64,000 nt of DNA from Embleya scabrispora (GCF_002024165.1 NZ_MWQN01000002.1:806001-870000), one strand, 5' to 3'; positions 18,743 through 28,094 are shown, numbered from the stretch's first letter. Made by a program: numbers and translations. Notes: generated by a model from the letters alone, not told the origin.

Positions 18743-18775
18743 GGTTCGGGAGGGCACGTGGCGCCCTCCCGAACC
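18743..18775 (-). terminator. Intra-operon hairpin after the binding-protein gene
   Basis: A perfect 13-bp stem (18743-18755 with 18763-18775, 7-nt loop) starts directly after the binding-protein stop and lies before the permease genes on the same strand. Such partial terminators or 3' stabilisers give more binding protein than permease in many ABC operons. Confidence 0.7.
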
Positions 18776-18782
18776 GGGGGGC

Positions 18783-19748
18783 TCAGGAGCCGGGGACGCC
18801 GCCGATCGCGGGCGGCGTCGGCGGGTTGCCCTCGACGACCGTGCCGAGCGTCTGCTTCCAGACCGTCTGCCACGAGCCGTCCTGGCCGATCTTGCGCAGC
18901 CAGTCGTTGACGAACGTCTTGAACGCGGCGTCGTCCTTCTTGAGGCCGATGCCGTACGGGTCGGAGGTGAACGGCTCGCCCACGACGGTGGTGTCCGGGT
19001 TCTGCTTCACATCGGCCACCAGCAACGCCTGGTCCTGCACATACGCGTCGCCTCGGCCCTGACGCAGCGCCGTCACGCACTCGGGGTCGCTGCCGAAGGT
19101 GACCACCTTCGCGTCCGGCGCGACCTGCTTGATCGCGGCGATCGCGGGCGTGTTGGCGCCGGCGATCACGGTCTTGCCGTTCAGGTCGGCGGGCGTCTTG
19201 ATCCCGCTCGCGCCCTTCTTGGTCAGGATGGCCTGGCCGGAGGAGTAGTACGGGCCCGCGAAGGCGACCTGCTCGGCGCGCTTCGGGGTGATCGTGTACG
19301 TCTGGAAGACCACGTCGACGGTGCCGTTCTGCAGCAGCGCCTCACGGGTCTCGGTGGCCGAACTGACGATCTTCACCTCGGGCTTGCCGATGATGTACTT
19401 GGCCAGCAACCGGCCCATCTCGGCGTCGAACCCGTCGGTCTTGCCGGATATCGGGTTGAGCTGCGACCACAGGGGCGCGTCCTGGGAGCCGCCGACGATC
19501 AGGTAGCCGCGCTCCTTGATCTTGGCCATCGTGGAGCCGGGCAGGATCGCGGCGTCGGGCGCGCCCTCGGCCTTCTTGGCGACGTCCTCGCCGGCCGGCT
19601 TGCCGCCGGGCACGGCGTCGGACGAGGAGTCGCTGGAACAGGCGGCCAGCACGCTCAGGGACAACGCGGCCAAAACGGCCGGAACGGCGGTACGCAGCCG
19701 ACGCGATGACGCGCCGGAGCGCGGGCGACGCAGGGGGAAGCCGGACAT
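18783..19748 (-). CDS. Amino acid-binding lipoprotein of ABC importer (GluB-like)
   Basis: A 321-residue SBP_bac_3 family protein. A lipoprotein signal ends with the lipobox LAAC, the Cys being followed by an Ser/Asp linker. The mature part has the two-lobed fold (QDAPLWSQLNPISGKTDGFD, DVVFQTYTITPKRAE, GPYYSSGQAIL, ECVTALRQGRGDAY), matching glutamate/aspartate-binding members. It captures the amino acid outside the membrane. GGAAGG precedes the ATG. It lies between the ATPase and permease genes. Confidence 0.9.
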   Translation of the reverse strand: MSGFPLRRPRSGASSRRLRTAVPAVLAALSLSVLAACSSDSSSDAVPGGKPAGEDVAKKAEGAPDAAILPGSTMAKIKERGYLIVGGSQDAPLWSQLNPISGKTDGFDAEMGRLLAKYIIGKPEVKIVSSATETREALLQNGTVDVVFQTYTITPKRAEQVAFAGPYYSSGQAILTKKGASGIKTPADLNGKTVIAGANTPAIAAIKQVAPDAKVVTFGSDPECVTALRQGRGDAYVQDQALLVADVKQNPDTTVVGEPFTSDPYGIGLKKDDAAFKTFVNDWLRKIGQDGSWQTVWKQTLGTVVEGNPPTPPAIGGVPGS

Positions 19749-19819
19749 CGGGGCCTTCCTTTGCAGCTAGGCAGGGGTACAGAGGGGACGGGACGGACGG
19801 GCCCGAAGGAGCGCGGGCA

Positions 19820-20587
19820 TCAGTGGCTGAGCACCTTCGACAGGAAGTCGCGGGCGCGATCGGTGGTGGGGGCGGTGAAGAAGGTGTCGGGCGTGCCGAC
19901 CTCGACGATCTGACCGTCCGCCATGAACACGACGCGGTCGGCGGCCCGGCGGGCGAAGCCCATCTCGTGCGTGACCACGACCATGGTCATGCCCTCGCGG
20001 GCCAGGTCGACCATGACGTCCAGGACCTCGTTGACCATCTCCGGGTCGAGCGCGCTGGTCGGTTCGTCGAACAACATCACCTTGGGCTGCATGGCCAGGG
20101 CCCGGGCGATGGCGGCCCGCTGCTGCTGACCGCCGGAGAGCTGGGCCGGGTAATGGTCGGCCTTGTCGGCGATGCCGACCCGGTCCAGCAACTCCCGGGC
20201 CCGGCGCTCCGCGTCGGCGGCCGACAGGCCCTTGACCCGGGTCGGGCCGAGGGTGACGTTCTGTAGCACGGTCTTGTGGGCGAACAGGTTGAACGACTGG
20301 AAGACCATGCCCACTTCGGTGCGCAGCCGGGCCAAGGCCCGACCCTCGGCGGGCAGTTCCTCGCCGTCCAGCAGGACCACGCCCGAGTCGACGTTCTCCA
20401 GCCGGTTCAGGCAGCGGCACAGCGTCGACTTGCCGGCGCCCGAGGGGCCGATCAGTACGACGACTTCGCCGGCCGCGACGGTCAGGTCCACGTCGGTCAG
20501 CACGCGGACCGCGCCGAACGACTTGTTGATGGCCCGCGCCTCGACCATGGGCGTCACTACGGCGGAAGAAGGCGACGCGGGCTTCAT
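19820..20587 (-). CDS. Amino acid ABC transporter ATPase (GluA-like)
   Basis: A 255-residue ATPase that powers the importer. Walker A is GPSGAGKST, the Q loop FQSFNLF, signature LSGGQQQR, Walker [13 protein letters not shown] and the H loop VVTHEM. The start is ATG 20587 with GGAG upstream; an ATG 13 codons later is the alternative. It is the first gene of the ATPase-binding protein-permease-permease-asparaginase unit. A clear promoter stands 39-68 bases upstream. Confidence 0.92.
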   Translation of the reverse strand: MKPASPSSAVVTPMVEARAINKSFGAVRVLTDVDLTVAAGEVVVLIGPSGAGKSTLCRCLNRLENVDSGVVLLDGEELPAEGRALARLRTEVGMVFQSFNLFAHKTVLQNVTLGPTRVKGLSAADAERRARELLDRVGIADKADHYPAQLSGGQQQRAAIARALAMQPKVMLFDEPTSALDPEMVNEVLDVMVDLAREGMTMVVVTHEMGFARRAADRVVFMADGQIVEVGTPDTFFTAPTTDRARDFLSKVLSH

Positions 20588-20625
20588 CAACGCTCCATCT
20601 TTGTTCGGAATCGAAGTTTCAGGTG

Positions 20626-20655
20626 ACAGTAGAAGCGAAATTCGAATAAAGTCAA
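20626..20655 (-). promoter_or_regulatory. Housekeeping-type promoter of the amino acid importer
   Basis: On the minus strand TTGACT (20655-20650) and TACTGT (20631-20626) are separated by 18 bp, a good match to the principal sigma factor consensus of actinomycetes. It lies in an AT-rich gap facing the ATPase gene. The same gap serves the divergent ROK regulator and contains the 8-bp palindrome ATTCGAAT inside the spacer. Confidence 0.65.
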
Positions 20656-20735
20656 TGCCTTGCTGGTTATTACGGGGTGTGCTATTCCTGTCACTGCCGT
20701 ACCGCAGCAGGTGTGCCTCGAACGGGAGTGGGACG

Positions 20736-21890
20736 TTGGGTGGAAGCGCGGGTGACCTGGTGCGACTGGTGGCCAAGGGGCACGGTCGATCCCGGGCGGA
20801 ACTCGCCCGGTTGAGCGGCATGGCACCGTCGAGCGTGTCGCTGCGCGTCGAGGAGTTGATAGAGGCCGGCCTGCTCCGCGAGGACGGCGAGGGCGCCTCG
20901 CGAGGCGGGCGCCGGCCCCGACAGCTGCGCCTGCACGAGAACGCGGGCGTCGTGGTCGCCGTCGACGTCGGCACCCACCACGTGCGCATGGCGGTGCTCG
21001 ATCTGGCCGGCCGGGTGCTCCTGGAGCACGAACTCCCGGGTGAGATCGCCGAAGGCCCCGAGCGGGTGATCGAACGGCTCCTGGACAACCTGCGCATGAC
21101 GCTGCGTCAGGCCGAGGTGGCGCACCTGCCGCTGCTCGGCGTCGGCATCGGCATGCCCGGACCCGTGGACCCCGGCGATGCCAAGGTGGTCGCCCCGTCC
21201 CGGATGCCCGGCTGGAACGACTTCCCGATCGGCCGCCGGATGAGCGAACTGCTCGGCGTACGCGTGGTGGTGGAGAACGACGCCAATCTGATGGCGGTCG
21301 GCGAACACCGCTACGGCTGGCCCGACCGGGACAACCTGATGGCGGTCAAAGCCGGCACCGGCATCGGCTGCGGCATCATCGTCTCCGGCCGACTGCATCG
21401 CGGACGCGGCGCCGCCGGCGACATAAGCCACGTCCCCGTGCACGTGCCCGAACCGGTCACCTGCTCGTGCGGCCACTCCGACTGCCTGGAGGCGCACGCC
21501 AGCGGCGCGGCACTGCGCCGCATACTGCGCGGGCAGGGGATCGACGTCACTTCCTCGCGCCACCTGGTCGAACTGGTCAACGACGGCGTGCCGGAGGCGA
21601 CCACGCTGGTCCGCAACGCGGGCCGGCTGGCCGGGCAGGTGCTCGTCCCGCTGGTGAACTTCTTCAACCCCGACGTGCTCGTCCTGGGCGGCGGCCTGTC
21701 CGCCGCCGAGCCGTTCGTGGCCGCCGTACGCGGGGCGATCTACGAGCGCTGCCTCCCGCTGGCCACCCGTGACCTGGAGATCGCCACGGCGGTCACCGGC
21801 CGGGACGCGTGCATGCTCGGCGCCGGCAGTCTGGTCCTGGACGAGGTACTCGCGAGCGAGTGGGTGGACGACACGCTGGCCGCGCGCTGA
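20736..21890 (+). CDS. ROK-family transcriptional regulator
   Basis: A 384-residue NagC/XylR-type protein with a winged helix at 1-70 ([22 protein letters not shown]) and a sugar-kinase-like ROK domain ([27 protein letters not shown]). The zinc motif [10 protein letters not shown] is complete. The TTG at 20736 is the likely start: GGGAG precedes it and the helix begins at once, giving normal family length. It is divergent from the amino acid importer, which is unusual because ROK repressors normally sense sugars or amino sugars. Confidence 0.82.
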   Translation: MGGSAGDLVRLVAKGHGRSRAELARLSGMAPSSVSLRVEELIEAGLLREDGEGASRGGRRPRQLRLHENAGVVVAVDVGTHHVRMAVLDLAGRVLLEHELPGEIAEGPERVIERLLDNLRMTLRQAEVAHLPLLGVGIGMPGPVDPGDAKVVAPSRMPGWNDFPIGRRMSELLGVRVVVENDANLMAVGEHRYGWPDRDNLMAVKAGTGIGCGIIVSGRLHRGRGAAGDISHVPVHVPEPVTCSCGHSDCLEAHASGAALRRILRGQGIDVTSSRHLVELVNDGVPEATTLVRNAGRLAGQVLVPLVNFFNPDVLVLGGGLSAAEPFVAAVRGAIYERCLPLATRDLEIATAVTGRDACMLGAGSLVLDEVLASEWVDDTLAAR

Positions 21891-21917
21891 CCCGGGAATG
21901 GATCTTCTCAACCTCTG

Positions 21918-21962
21918 CATATAGAGCTACTGTGGCGTCCGTCAAATCCACGCCATATAGAG
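21918..21962 (+). repeat. 9-bp direct repeat CATATAGAG in hydrolase promoter region
   Basis: CATATAGAG occurs at 21918-21926 and again at 21954-21962, 36 bp apart, in an AT-rich stretch just before the cysteine hydrolase gene. An exact 9-mer pair in such GC-rich DNA suggests an activator or repressor binding pair. Confidence 0.45.
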
Positions 21963-21985
21963 ACGGTGTCGAGGAGGTCCGCGTC

Positions 21986-22630
21986 ATGGGCTACCAGGTG
22001 AGTACCGTCGATCCGGCGCGCACCGCGCTGATCGTCGTCGACGTCCAGCACGACTTCATCTCTCCCGGCGCGCCGCTCGAATCGCCCGCCGGGCGCGCCA
22101 TGTTGCCCACCCTCGCCGGCCTGCTCGACCTCTGTCGCAAGGCGGGGATCATGGTCGTCTACACCGCGCACGTGCACCGCGCCGACGGCTCCGACCGGGG
22201 GCGCTACGGCGACCTGTACCCGCCGATCGCGTCGGGCGAGGCGCTGGTCGACGGCACGCCCGGGAGCGAGATCCACCCCGATGTGGCGCCGGCCGAGGGC
22301 GAGGTGGTGGTCAAGAAGCACCGCTACAGCGGATTCCACGGCACCGACCTGGACATGCTGCTGCGCGGTCGGGGCATCACCACGGTCGCGGTGACCGGCG
22401 TGACCACCGAGGACTGCGTGCACGCCACCGCCCGGGACGCGATGTTCCGCGACTACTGGACGCTGGTGATCGCCGACGCCTGCGCCACCTACGACCACCC
22501 CGACCTGGGCTGGGGCGCGATGTCGGCCGAGGAGGTGCACCGCGCGGCGCTGGTGGTGCTGGCGCAGTCCACGGCCGACGTGGTCACCTCGGAGCAGTTC
22601 GCCGGACGGGTGCGCGAGGCGGGCGCCTAG
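21986..22630 (+). CDS. Isochorismatase-family cysteine hydrolase
   Basis: A 214-residue hydrolase of the isochorismatase/nicotinamidase superfamily. The catalytic triad is visible: Asp in VVDVQHDF, Lys in VVKKHRYSGFHGT and Cys in TEDCVHATARDA. The family splits amides or vinyl ethers of small molecules (nicotinamide, N-carbamoyl compounds, ureides); the substrate is not clear here. GAGGAGG precedes the ATG at 21986. It is alone on its strand, 95 bases after the ROK gene. Confidence 0.88.
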   Translation: MGYQVSTVDPARTALIVVDVQHDFISPGAPLESPAGRAMLPTLAGLLDLCRKAGIMVVYTAHVHRADGSDRGRYGDLYPPIASGEALVDGTPGSEIHPDVAPAEGEVVVKKHRYSGFHGTDLDMLLRGRGITTVAVTGVTTEDCVHATARDAMFRDYWTLVIADACATYDHPDLGWGAMSAEEVHRAALVVLAQSTADVVTSEQFAGRVREAGA

Positions 22631-23525
22631 GTCCGTTCGGAGAGGAACCCGCCGGGGTCGGGTCACCCTCGTCGGCGGCAGCCGCCCGGCCGTGATCGGC
22701 GGCGTGACGTTGTCCCCGGTCCTGTCGACCGCCGCCGGCGTCGGGCGCGGCGCCGGCACGGGCGACGGCTCCACGCCGTTCGCCGGCGCCGTGGTGAGCG
22801 GCCCGCTGCGGCCGGCCGCGCGGGAGGAGCGGGAGTTGCCGTTCTCGTTCCCGGTGCCCCGGCCGGCGCCGTTCACCACCATCGCGGGGCAACGTCTGGC
22901 GAACCCTGGGCCAGGAGGTCGCGTTCCACGCCGCGCTACGCCGACAGGTGCGCGGAGGTGGCGTTTTCCTTCCGCTCCACCCCGAACGCCACCTCCGTCT
23001 CGGTGCGGGTGGGCCCGCGCGGCGAAACGTTCGGCCTCGGCGACCGGCGCGGGGGGGCTTTCTCGTTGCCCCGAAGCCGCCGATTTATCGCGTTTGGTAC
23101 GCATGCGCGGCCGGGTGGCTCTACGGTCTGAGCGGGAGCTGGTGCGCGAAAGTCGATCAGGGGACCGACGATCGCATGCCGGGGTGGGGCGGAAGACGGC
23201 CATGGGCCGGGGGTCGGGGTGCCGGACGGTTGTGCGGCAGAGGGAGCGGGCGATGGGTCGACACGTTGCGTGCCGGCGCCGGTTCCCGGTCCGCGTCCCC
23301 GCTCGGTGGTGTACGCGACGTCCCCCTCGGTGTCCGAAGTTCTTCGAACCCTCGGTCGATAGCGGCCCGGTTCGATCATGGTTCGACAGGAGACGAGAAC
23401 CCGGGATCCGAATGTCGCATAAAAGAATCATCCGATTACGGGTAGTGCTGAGACTCTCGGGACGGGGTACCTATCGACGTGCTTGGCGGGCATCCCAGGC
23501 GCGTCGGCACAGACTGGGGGCGGAC
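22631..23525. other. 895-bp gap with no recognised gene; one long-loop hairpin
   Basis: No reading frame here has recognisable homology or a convincing ribosome site. It contains an inverted repeat with a perfect 13-bp stem (22953-22965 with 22985-22997, 19-nt loop). The hairpin may terminate the hydrolase transcript or belong to an untranslated RNA. The last 120 bases are less GC-rich and probably hold the promoter of the ramR-like gene. Confidence 0.5.
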
Positions 23526-24113
23526 ATGATCAGGGTTCTCTTGGTGCACGACACGGAGTTGATGAGATCGGCGCTGACCGCGCTGCTCGATCGGGAGGAG
23601 GACATCGACGTCGTCGCCGAGAGTTGGGAGAGCGCTCCCGACCGGGCTCGAGCCCAACGTCCGCACGTATGCGTGGTGGACGTGGACTGTCCCGGCGCCT
23701 CCCGTTTACCGAGTCGACCCGTCGATCGGGACTGCGCGCTGTTGGTACTGGCCACCACCGCGCGGCCGGGCAGCCTGCGCCGGGCGGCGGAGGCCAGGGC
23801 GCTGGGCTTCGTGGACAAGGACGCCCAACCGTCGCAACTGCCGCGCGCGATAAGACTCATGGCCACCGGCCGCCGCTACGTGGACGGTACGCTCGCGCTC
23901 GACCTGCTGCGTGCCGCGACCGCGCCGTTGACCCCTCGCGAACTGGGTGTGCTCTCGCTCGCCGCGAAGGGCGCCTCGGCCCCGGAGATCGCCCGCAGTC
24001 TGCGGCTGAGCATCGGGACGGTACGGAACTACATGTGCGCGATCACCCGCAAGACCGGTGCCCGCAACCGGATCGACGCGATCCGCATCTCGCGCGACGC
24101 CGGGTGGGTCTAG
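23526..24113 (+). CDS. ramR: RamR/AmfR-like orphan response regulator
   Basis: A 195-residue NarL/LuxR-type regulator with no partner kinase nearby. The receiver domain is partly degenerate: the acidic pocket has one Asp (residue 9, in LLVHDTE) where most have two, but Asp52 stands at the phosphoacceptor position and a Lys follows in FVDKDAQ. The LuxR helix-turn-helix spans about 130-190 (LTPRELGVLSLAAKG). Its place next to the lanthipeptide export and biosynthesis genes matches RamR/AmfR, the direct activator of the ram/amf operon. Here it is convergent with the operon. Symbol by position and type. Confidence 0.75.
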   Translation: MIRVLLVHDTELMRSALTALLDREEDIDVVAESWESAPDRARAQRPHVCVVDVDCPGASRLPSRPVDRDCALLVLATTARPGSLRRAAEARALGFVDKDAQPSQLPRAIRLMATGRRYVDGTLALDLLRAATAPLTPRELGVLSLAAKGASAPEIARSLRLSIGTVRNYMCAITRKTGARNRIDAIRISRDAGWV

Positions 24114-24214
24114 CAACCTGCCCGTCCGGCGGATCCGGCGGGGCCACGCCTCCTGGCCCCGCACTCCGCCGCCGCACTCGGGGCCCGTACGGCCGGTCGG
24201 ACGCCTTCCGCGGT

Positions 24215-25954
24215 TCAGATGCGTTCCGCGTGCCAGTGGCCGACCAGGTCGCGGTACAGCGGTGACCGGTCCAGGAGTTCCCGATGTGTCCCGCACACGG
24301 CGTGCACCCCGTCCAGCACCAGGATCCGGTCCGCCCGCTGCGCCGAACTGATCCGGTGGGCCACCACGATGAGTGTCCCGGGCCGTTCGGCGAAGGCCCG
24401 TTCGGCCCGATCCTCCGCCGCCGGATCGAGATGGCAGGTGGCCTCGTCCAGCATCACCAGGGGCGCGGGTGACAGGTGCGCCCGGCCGAGCGCGATCAAC
24501 TGGCGCTCGCCCTGGGACAGGGCGGCGGGGTCCACCGGCGCGTCGAAGCCGCCCAGTCGGTGGACCAGGGGCAGCAGACCGACCTCGGCCGCGGTCGCGG
24601 TCAGCGCGGCGGGCGACGCGCCGTCCGGGCACAGGTACAGCAGGTTCTCCCGGACGCTGCCGCTGAACACGTACGCCTGCTGCGGGATGAGCACCCGTCG
24701 GCGGGAGGGTTCGCCGGCGATCGGCGCGACCGGTCGCCCCGCCACCCGGATCGCGCCCCGGTCGGGTTCGAGCAGGCCGGCGACCAGCGCGGTCAGCGTC
24801 GACTTGCCGATCCCGCTGGGGCCGACCACCACGAGGTGCTCGCCGGGTTCGACGGTCAGATCCAGATCGCGCAGGACCGGTTGGGCGTTGGGGCCGTACG
24901 CGAAGGTCAGCCCGCGTATCTCGACCCCGGCGGGGGCGCCGCGCTCGGCCGAGGGGCCGCCGTGCTCGGCAACCGACGGACCGGGCAGGGTACTTCGCGA
25001 CTGGGACGTCAGTCGATCGAGCACCACCAGCAGCCGCGTCCCCGCCGCGCCGAGCGCGTTCATCAGGGTGTGCAGGGCCGGCAGCAGGGCCTGGGTCAGG
25101 TAGGTCAGCGCGCCCAGCAGGGCGCCGGCGGTCAGTCCCCTCCGCACCAACCAGGGCGCGCTGACCAGGAGCAGCAACACCGGCAACTGCCCGGCCACGC
25201 CCAGCGCGACGGTACGCGCCGCGGCCCACCGGGCCAGCACGCGCGCCGCGCGGGCCTCGGCCTCGATCAGGGCGTGCGTCCGAGCCGCGACCGACTGCCC
25301 CGCCCCCGCCGCCAGTACGTCGCGCAGACCCTCGGCGACCGCGCCGAGCTGCGTCGACAACGCCTCGTCGGCATCGAGGAACACCCGCTGCCGGGCCGCC
25401 ATCGGCGCCAGCGTGGCCAGGAACAACGCCAGGCCGAGCACCAGCGGCGGCAGCACCACGATCAGCAACTCCGGAGCCAGCGCGCCGAGTCCGAGCAGCA
25501 CGCCGAGCATGGTGAAGACGAACGAGCGGGCCACCAGGACCAGTCCGGCGAAGCTGTCCCGGGCGAGTTCGGTCTGATTGGTCAACCGCGACACCACCGC
25601 GCCGTCCGCCGCGCGCGACGGGGCCTCGATCGCCTCGGTCAGGGCCCGGTCGGCCACCCGGCGGATCAGCCCGTCGCGCAACGGCTCGACCAGGTCGGCC
25701 AGTCCGCGAAACACCCCGCCGGTGGCCGCCCCGCCGCAGATCACCGCCAGTGCCGCGACCGCCAGCCAGGCGAGGCCGACGCCGGTGCGGCCGGCCAGGA
25801 AACCGGAGTCGAGCGCCATCGCCACGCCGTAGCCGCCGAGGAAGGTCTGCGCCGATTCCAGAAGGGACCACGCGCCGAGCCGGACCAGCACTCGCTTGCG
25901 CCGGGCCAGGAAACGCCGACCCAGGGCGGGCACCCCGGAACGCTCCTCGGTCAT
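24215..25954 (-). CDS. ramB: Lanthipeptide ABC exporter half-transporter (RamB-like)
   Basis: A 579-residue fused permease-ATPase. Six helices fill about 30-310; the ATPase follows with Walker A GPSGIGKST, signature LSQGE (a variant of LSGGQ), Walker B PLVMLDEATCHLD and the H loop VVAHR. The start overlaps the stop of the other exporter gene (ATGA), so they are translationally coupled and probably form a heterodimer that exports the mature lanthipeptide. It is the last gene of the leftward operon. Confidence 0.82.
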   Translation of the reverse strand: MTEERSGVPALGRRFLARRKRVLVRLGAWSLLESAQTFLGGYGVAMALDSGFLAGRTGVGLAWLAVAALAVICGGAATGGVFRGLADLVEPLRDGLIRRVADRALTEAIEAPSRAADGAVVSRLTNQTELARDSFAGLVLVARSFVFTMLGVLLGLGALAPELLIVVLPPLVLGLALFLATLAPMAARQRVFLDADEALSTQLGAVAEGLRDVLAAGAGQSVAARTHALIEAEARAARVLARWAAARTVALGVAGQLPVLLLLVSAPWLVRRGLTAGALLGALTYLTQALLPALHTLMNALGAAGTRLLVVLDRLTSQSRSTLPGPSVAEHGGPSAERGAPAGVEIRGLTFAYGPNAQPVLRDLDLTVEPGEHLVVVGPSGIGKSTLTALVAGLLEPDRGAIRVAGRPVAPIAGEPSRRRVLIPQQAYVFSGSVRENLLYLCPDGASPAALTATAAEVGLLPLVHRLGGFDAPVDPAALSQGERQLIALGRAHLSPAPLVMLDEATCHLDPAAEDRAERAFAERPGTLIVVAHRISSAQRADRILVLDGVHAVCGTHRELLDRSPLYRDLVGHWHAERI

Positions 25955-27774
25955 CTGCCCTCCCGGGCCGAATCCCCGGCCGGGCCATACTTCGACGTCC
26001 CGGACGAGCCCCGGGGCGAACCGGGCCCCGGCGTCTCGTGGCCCGCTTCGGCGGCGACGAACACCGCCCGGTAGTCCGCCTCTTCCCACAACCGTTCGTG
26101 GGTGCCGACCGCGCGCACCCGGCCCGCCTCCAGCCACGCGACCAGATCGGCCCGAGCCGCCGAGGACACCCGGTGGGCGATCAGCAGCCGGGTACCCGCG
26201 CGGACATCGTGGACCAGGGCCCGATCCACCCGCAGTTCGGTGACGCTGTCCAGGCTGGAGGTCGCGTCGTCCAGTATGAGCAAGCGGCCCGCGTGCGCGA
26301 ACGCTCGCGCCAGGCCCAGGCGTTGCAGTTCGCCGCCGGACAGCGGCGCGGTCGCACGCGGTGCTGCGTACCCGCCGGGCAGCAGTCGGATGAAGGTGTC
26401 CGCGCCGGCCGCCGCGGCGGCGGCCTCGATCGCGGCGGGCTGCGGTCGGTAGGGCCCGAAGGCGATGCCGTCGGCGATCGTCTCGCCGAACAGGGCGGGT
26501 CGTTCGAAGGCGTAGCCGACCTCGCGGCGCAACCGCGCCGGATCGATCTCGGTCAGCGGCACGCCGTCGAGCAGCACCACGCCCGCGTCCACGTCGCACA
26601 ACCGCCCGGCGACCGCGGCGAGCGTCGACTTACCCGCGCCGGAGCGGCCGACCACGGCCATCGTGGCGCCGCCGGGAACGACCAGATCCACGCCGCGCAA
26701 CACCGGCTCGCCGCCCCGGAACACGGTGACCCCGCACAGTTCGAGCCGACCCGGACCGTACGCCGGCAACGCCCGGTCGCCGTGCCGCATCGGCGGGATC
26801 GCCAGCAGTTCGGCGGTGCGCCGCGCGGCCGAACGGCTGCGCACCAGCGCGTCGAGGCCGCCGACCGCCACGCCGAGACCGGCCGCGAGCGCGGTGTAGC
26901 GCGAGGCGGCGAGCAGTTCGCCCACGGTCAGGTGCCCGCCGGCCAGCCGTACGCCGCCGACCGCGAGCACCGCCGTGCTCAACAGCGGGACCAGGATGCC
27001 CGCACCCGCCATGGCCCGCCCGTACACCTGCCACATCCGCCGCCCCTGCGCGTTCAGTCGCGGCAACGGGTCCAGGATCCGGCCGAGTTCGCGGGTCGCA
27101 CCGCCGGCCGCGGCGATGCTCCGGGCGCCGCCCAGCGCCTCCACCAGTCGGGTGGCGATCTCGCCCTGCACCCGCTGGTAGCCGGAGACGCTCTCCGAGG
27201 AACCGCGGGCGAAGGCGCGCAACAGCCAGATCAGCAGCGGTACACCGGCCAGGAACACCGCGAGCAGCCACGGGTCGATCACGCCCAGCGCGACCAGACC
27301 GCCGATCGGGACGAACAGCGAGGCCAGGCCGGCGGCCGCGGTGGTCGGCGCGGTACTCGCCTCCGCCACGTTGCCGGTCAGCCGGGTGACCAGATCGCCC
27401 GGCGCGTGTTCACCGGCCCGGTGCGGGGCGAGCGAGAGCAGGTGGTCCACGCCGAGTCGGCGCAACCAGGCGGCACTTCGGGCGGTGACGACCCCGCCGA
27501 GCAGGGCCTCCAGGGCGGTGCAGACGATCTCGGCGACGATCAGCACCGCGCACAGGACGACCGCGCCGTGCAGACCGTCGGCGTCGTCGAGCAGCAGGTC
27601 GAGGGTGTGGCCCAGGACGGCCGGGAGCACGATCGCCACGCCGGCGGCGACCGCGCTGCACAGGAACACGGCCGCGGTGCGGCCCGGGCTATGGCGCACG
27701 GCGCCGGCCAGCAGATGGGCGGTTCCGGGGGGCGCGGCCGATGCGCGATCGGGGGTGCGGTCCGTGGCGGCCAT
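25951..27774 (-). CDS. ramA: Lanthipeptide ABC exporter half-transporter (RamA-like)
   Basis: A 607-residue permease-ATPase fusion. The membrane domain spans about 20-320, the ATPase about 345-560 with Walker A GRSGAGKST, signature LSGGE, Walker B LLILDDATSSLD and H loop LIAHR. The C-terminal tail of about 30 residues is Gly/Ser/Pro-rich. It is paired with the gene after it (4-base overlap). Position directly behind the precursor gene matches ramA/amfB in ram/amf loci. Confidence 0.82.
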   Translation of the reverse strand: MAATDRTPDRASAAPPGTAHLLAGAVRHSPGRTAAVFLCSAVAAGVAIVLPAVLGHTLDLLLDDADGLHGAVVLCAVLIVAEIVCTALEALLGGVVTARSAAWLRRLGVDHLLSLAPHRAGEHAPGDLVTRLTGNVAEASTAPTTAAAGLASLFVPIGGLVALGVIDPWLLAVFLAGVPLLIWLLRAFARGSSESVSGYQRVQGEIATRLVEALGGARSIAAAGGATRELGRILDPLPRLNAQGRRMWQVYGRAMAGAGILVPLLSTAVLAVGGVRLAGGHLTVGELLAASRYTALAAGLGVAVGGLDALVRSRSAARRTAELLAIPPMRHGDRALPAYGPGRLELCGVTVFRGGEPVLRGVDLVVPGGATMAVVGRSGAGKSTLAAVAGRLCDVDAGVVLLDGVPLTEIDPARLRREVGYAFERPALFGETIADGIAFGPYRPQPAAIEAAAAAAGADTFIRLLPGGYAAPRATAPLSGGELQRLGLARAFAHAGRLLILDDATSSLDSVTELRVDRALVHDVRAGTRLLIAHRVSSAARADLVAWLEAGRVRAVGTHERLWEEADYRAVFVAAEAGHETPGPGSPRGSSGTSKYGPAGDSAREGR

Positions 27775-27819
27775 GCCGGCGCGGTTCCTCGCTTTCGTCG
27801 CGGGGGTACTGCACGAATA

Positions 27820-27854
27820 GCGGTCCCGGGCGGAATGCCGCCGCCCGGGACCGC
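27820..27854 (-). terminator. Intra-operon hairpin between ramS and the exporter genes
   Basis: A perfect 14-bp stem (27820-27833 with 27841-27854) and a 7-nt loop lie 70 bases after the precursor stop and 46 bases before the exporter start. It probably attenuates transcription so that precursor mRNA exceeds exporter mRNA, a common feature of lanthipeptide operons. Confidence 0.7.
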
Positions 27855-27923
27855 CGTCGACTCGTCCTGACTACTCAGGGGTGCTCAGAGGCGTGCTCGG
27901 AGCCTCCCGAGGAGGGGCAGGGG

Positions 27924-28055
27924 TCAGCGGCACTGAAGCAGGCTCAGGCTGCTGTTGCCGCAGAGCAGGAGGCTCACGTTGCTGCCGCCGCCGTGGCCGC
28001 CGCCGCCGAGCTCGGTCTCCTCCGCCGCCATCGTCTGCAGGTCGAGAAGTGCCAT
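27924..28055 (-). CDS. ramS: SapB/AmfS-type class III lanthipeptide precursor
   Basis: A 43-residue precursor peptide. The leader begins MALLDLQTM, which holds the LLDLQ motif recognised by class III synthetases, and contains an unusual GGGGHGGG stretch (17-24). The core has two copies of Ser-x2-Ser-x3-Cys: Ser25, Ser28, Cys32 and Ser35, Ser38, Cys42, the same spacing as SapB and AmfS (SLLLCG and SSLS are shared). Modification would give two lanthionine or labionin rings. The product should be a surface-active peptide that helps aerial hyphae form. AGAGGA lies 8 bases before the ATG. It is encoded between the synthetase and exporter genes. Confidence 0.9.
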   Translation of the reverse strand: MALLDLQTMAAEETELGGGGHGGGSNVSLLLCGNSSLSLLQCR

Positions 28056-28094
28056 GGTGATCATTCCTCTCGGTAGTGGAACAGGATGGTGCCG

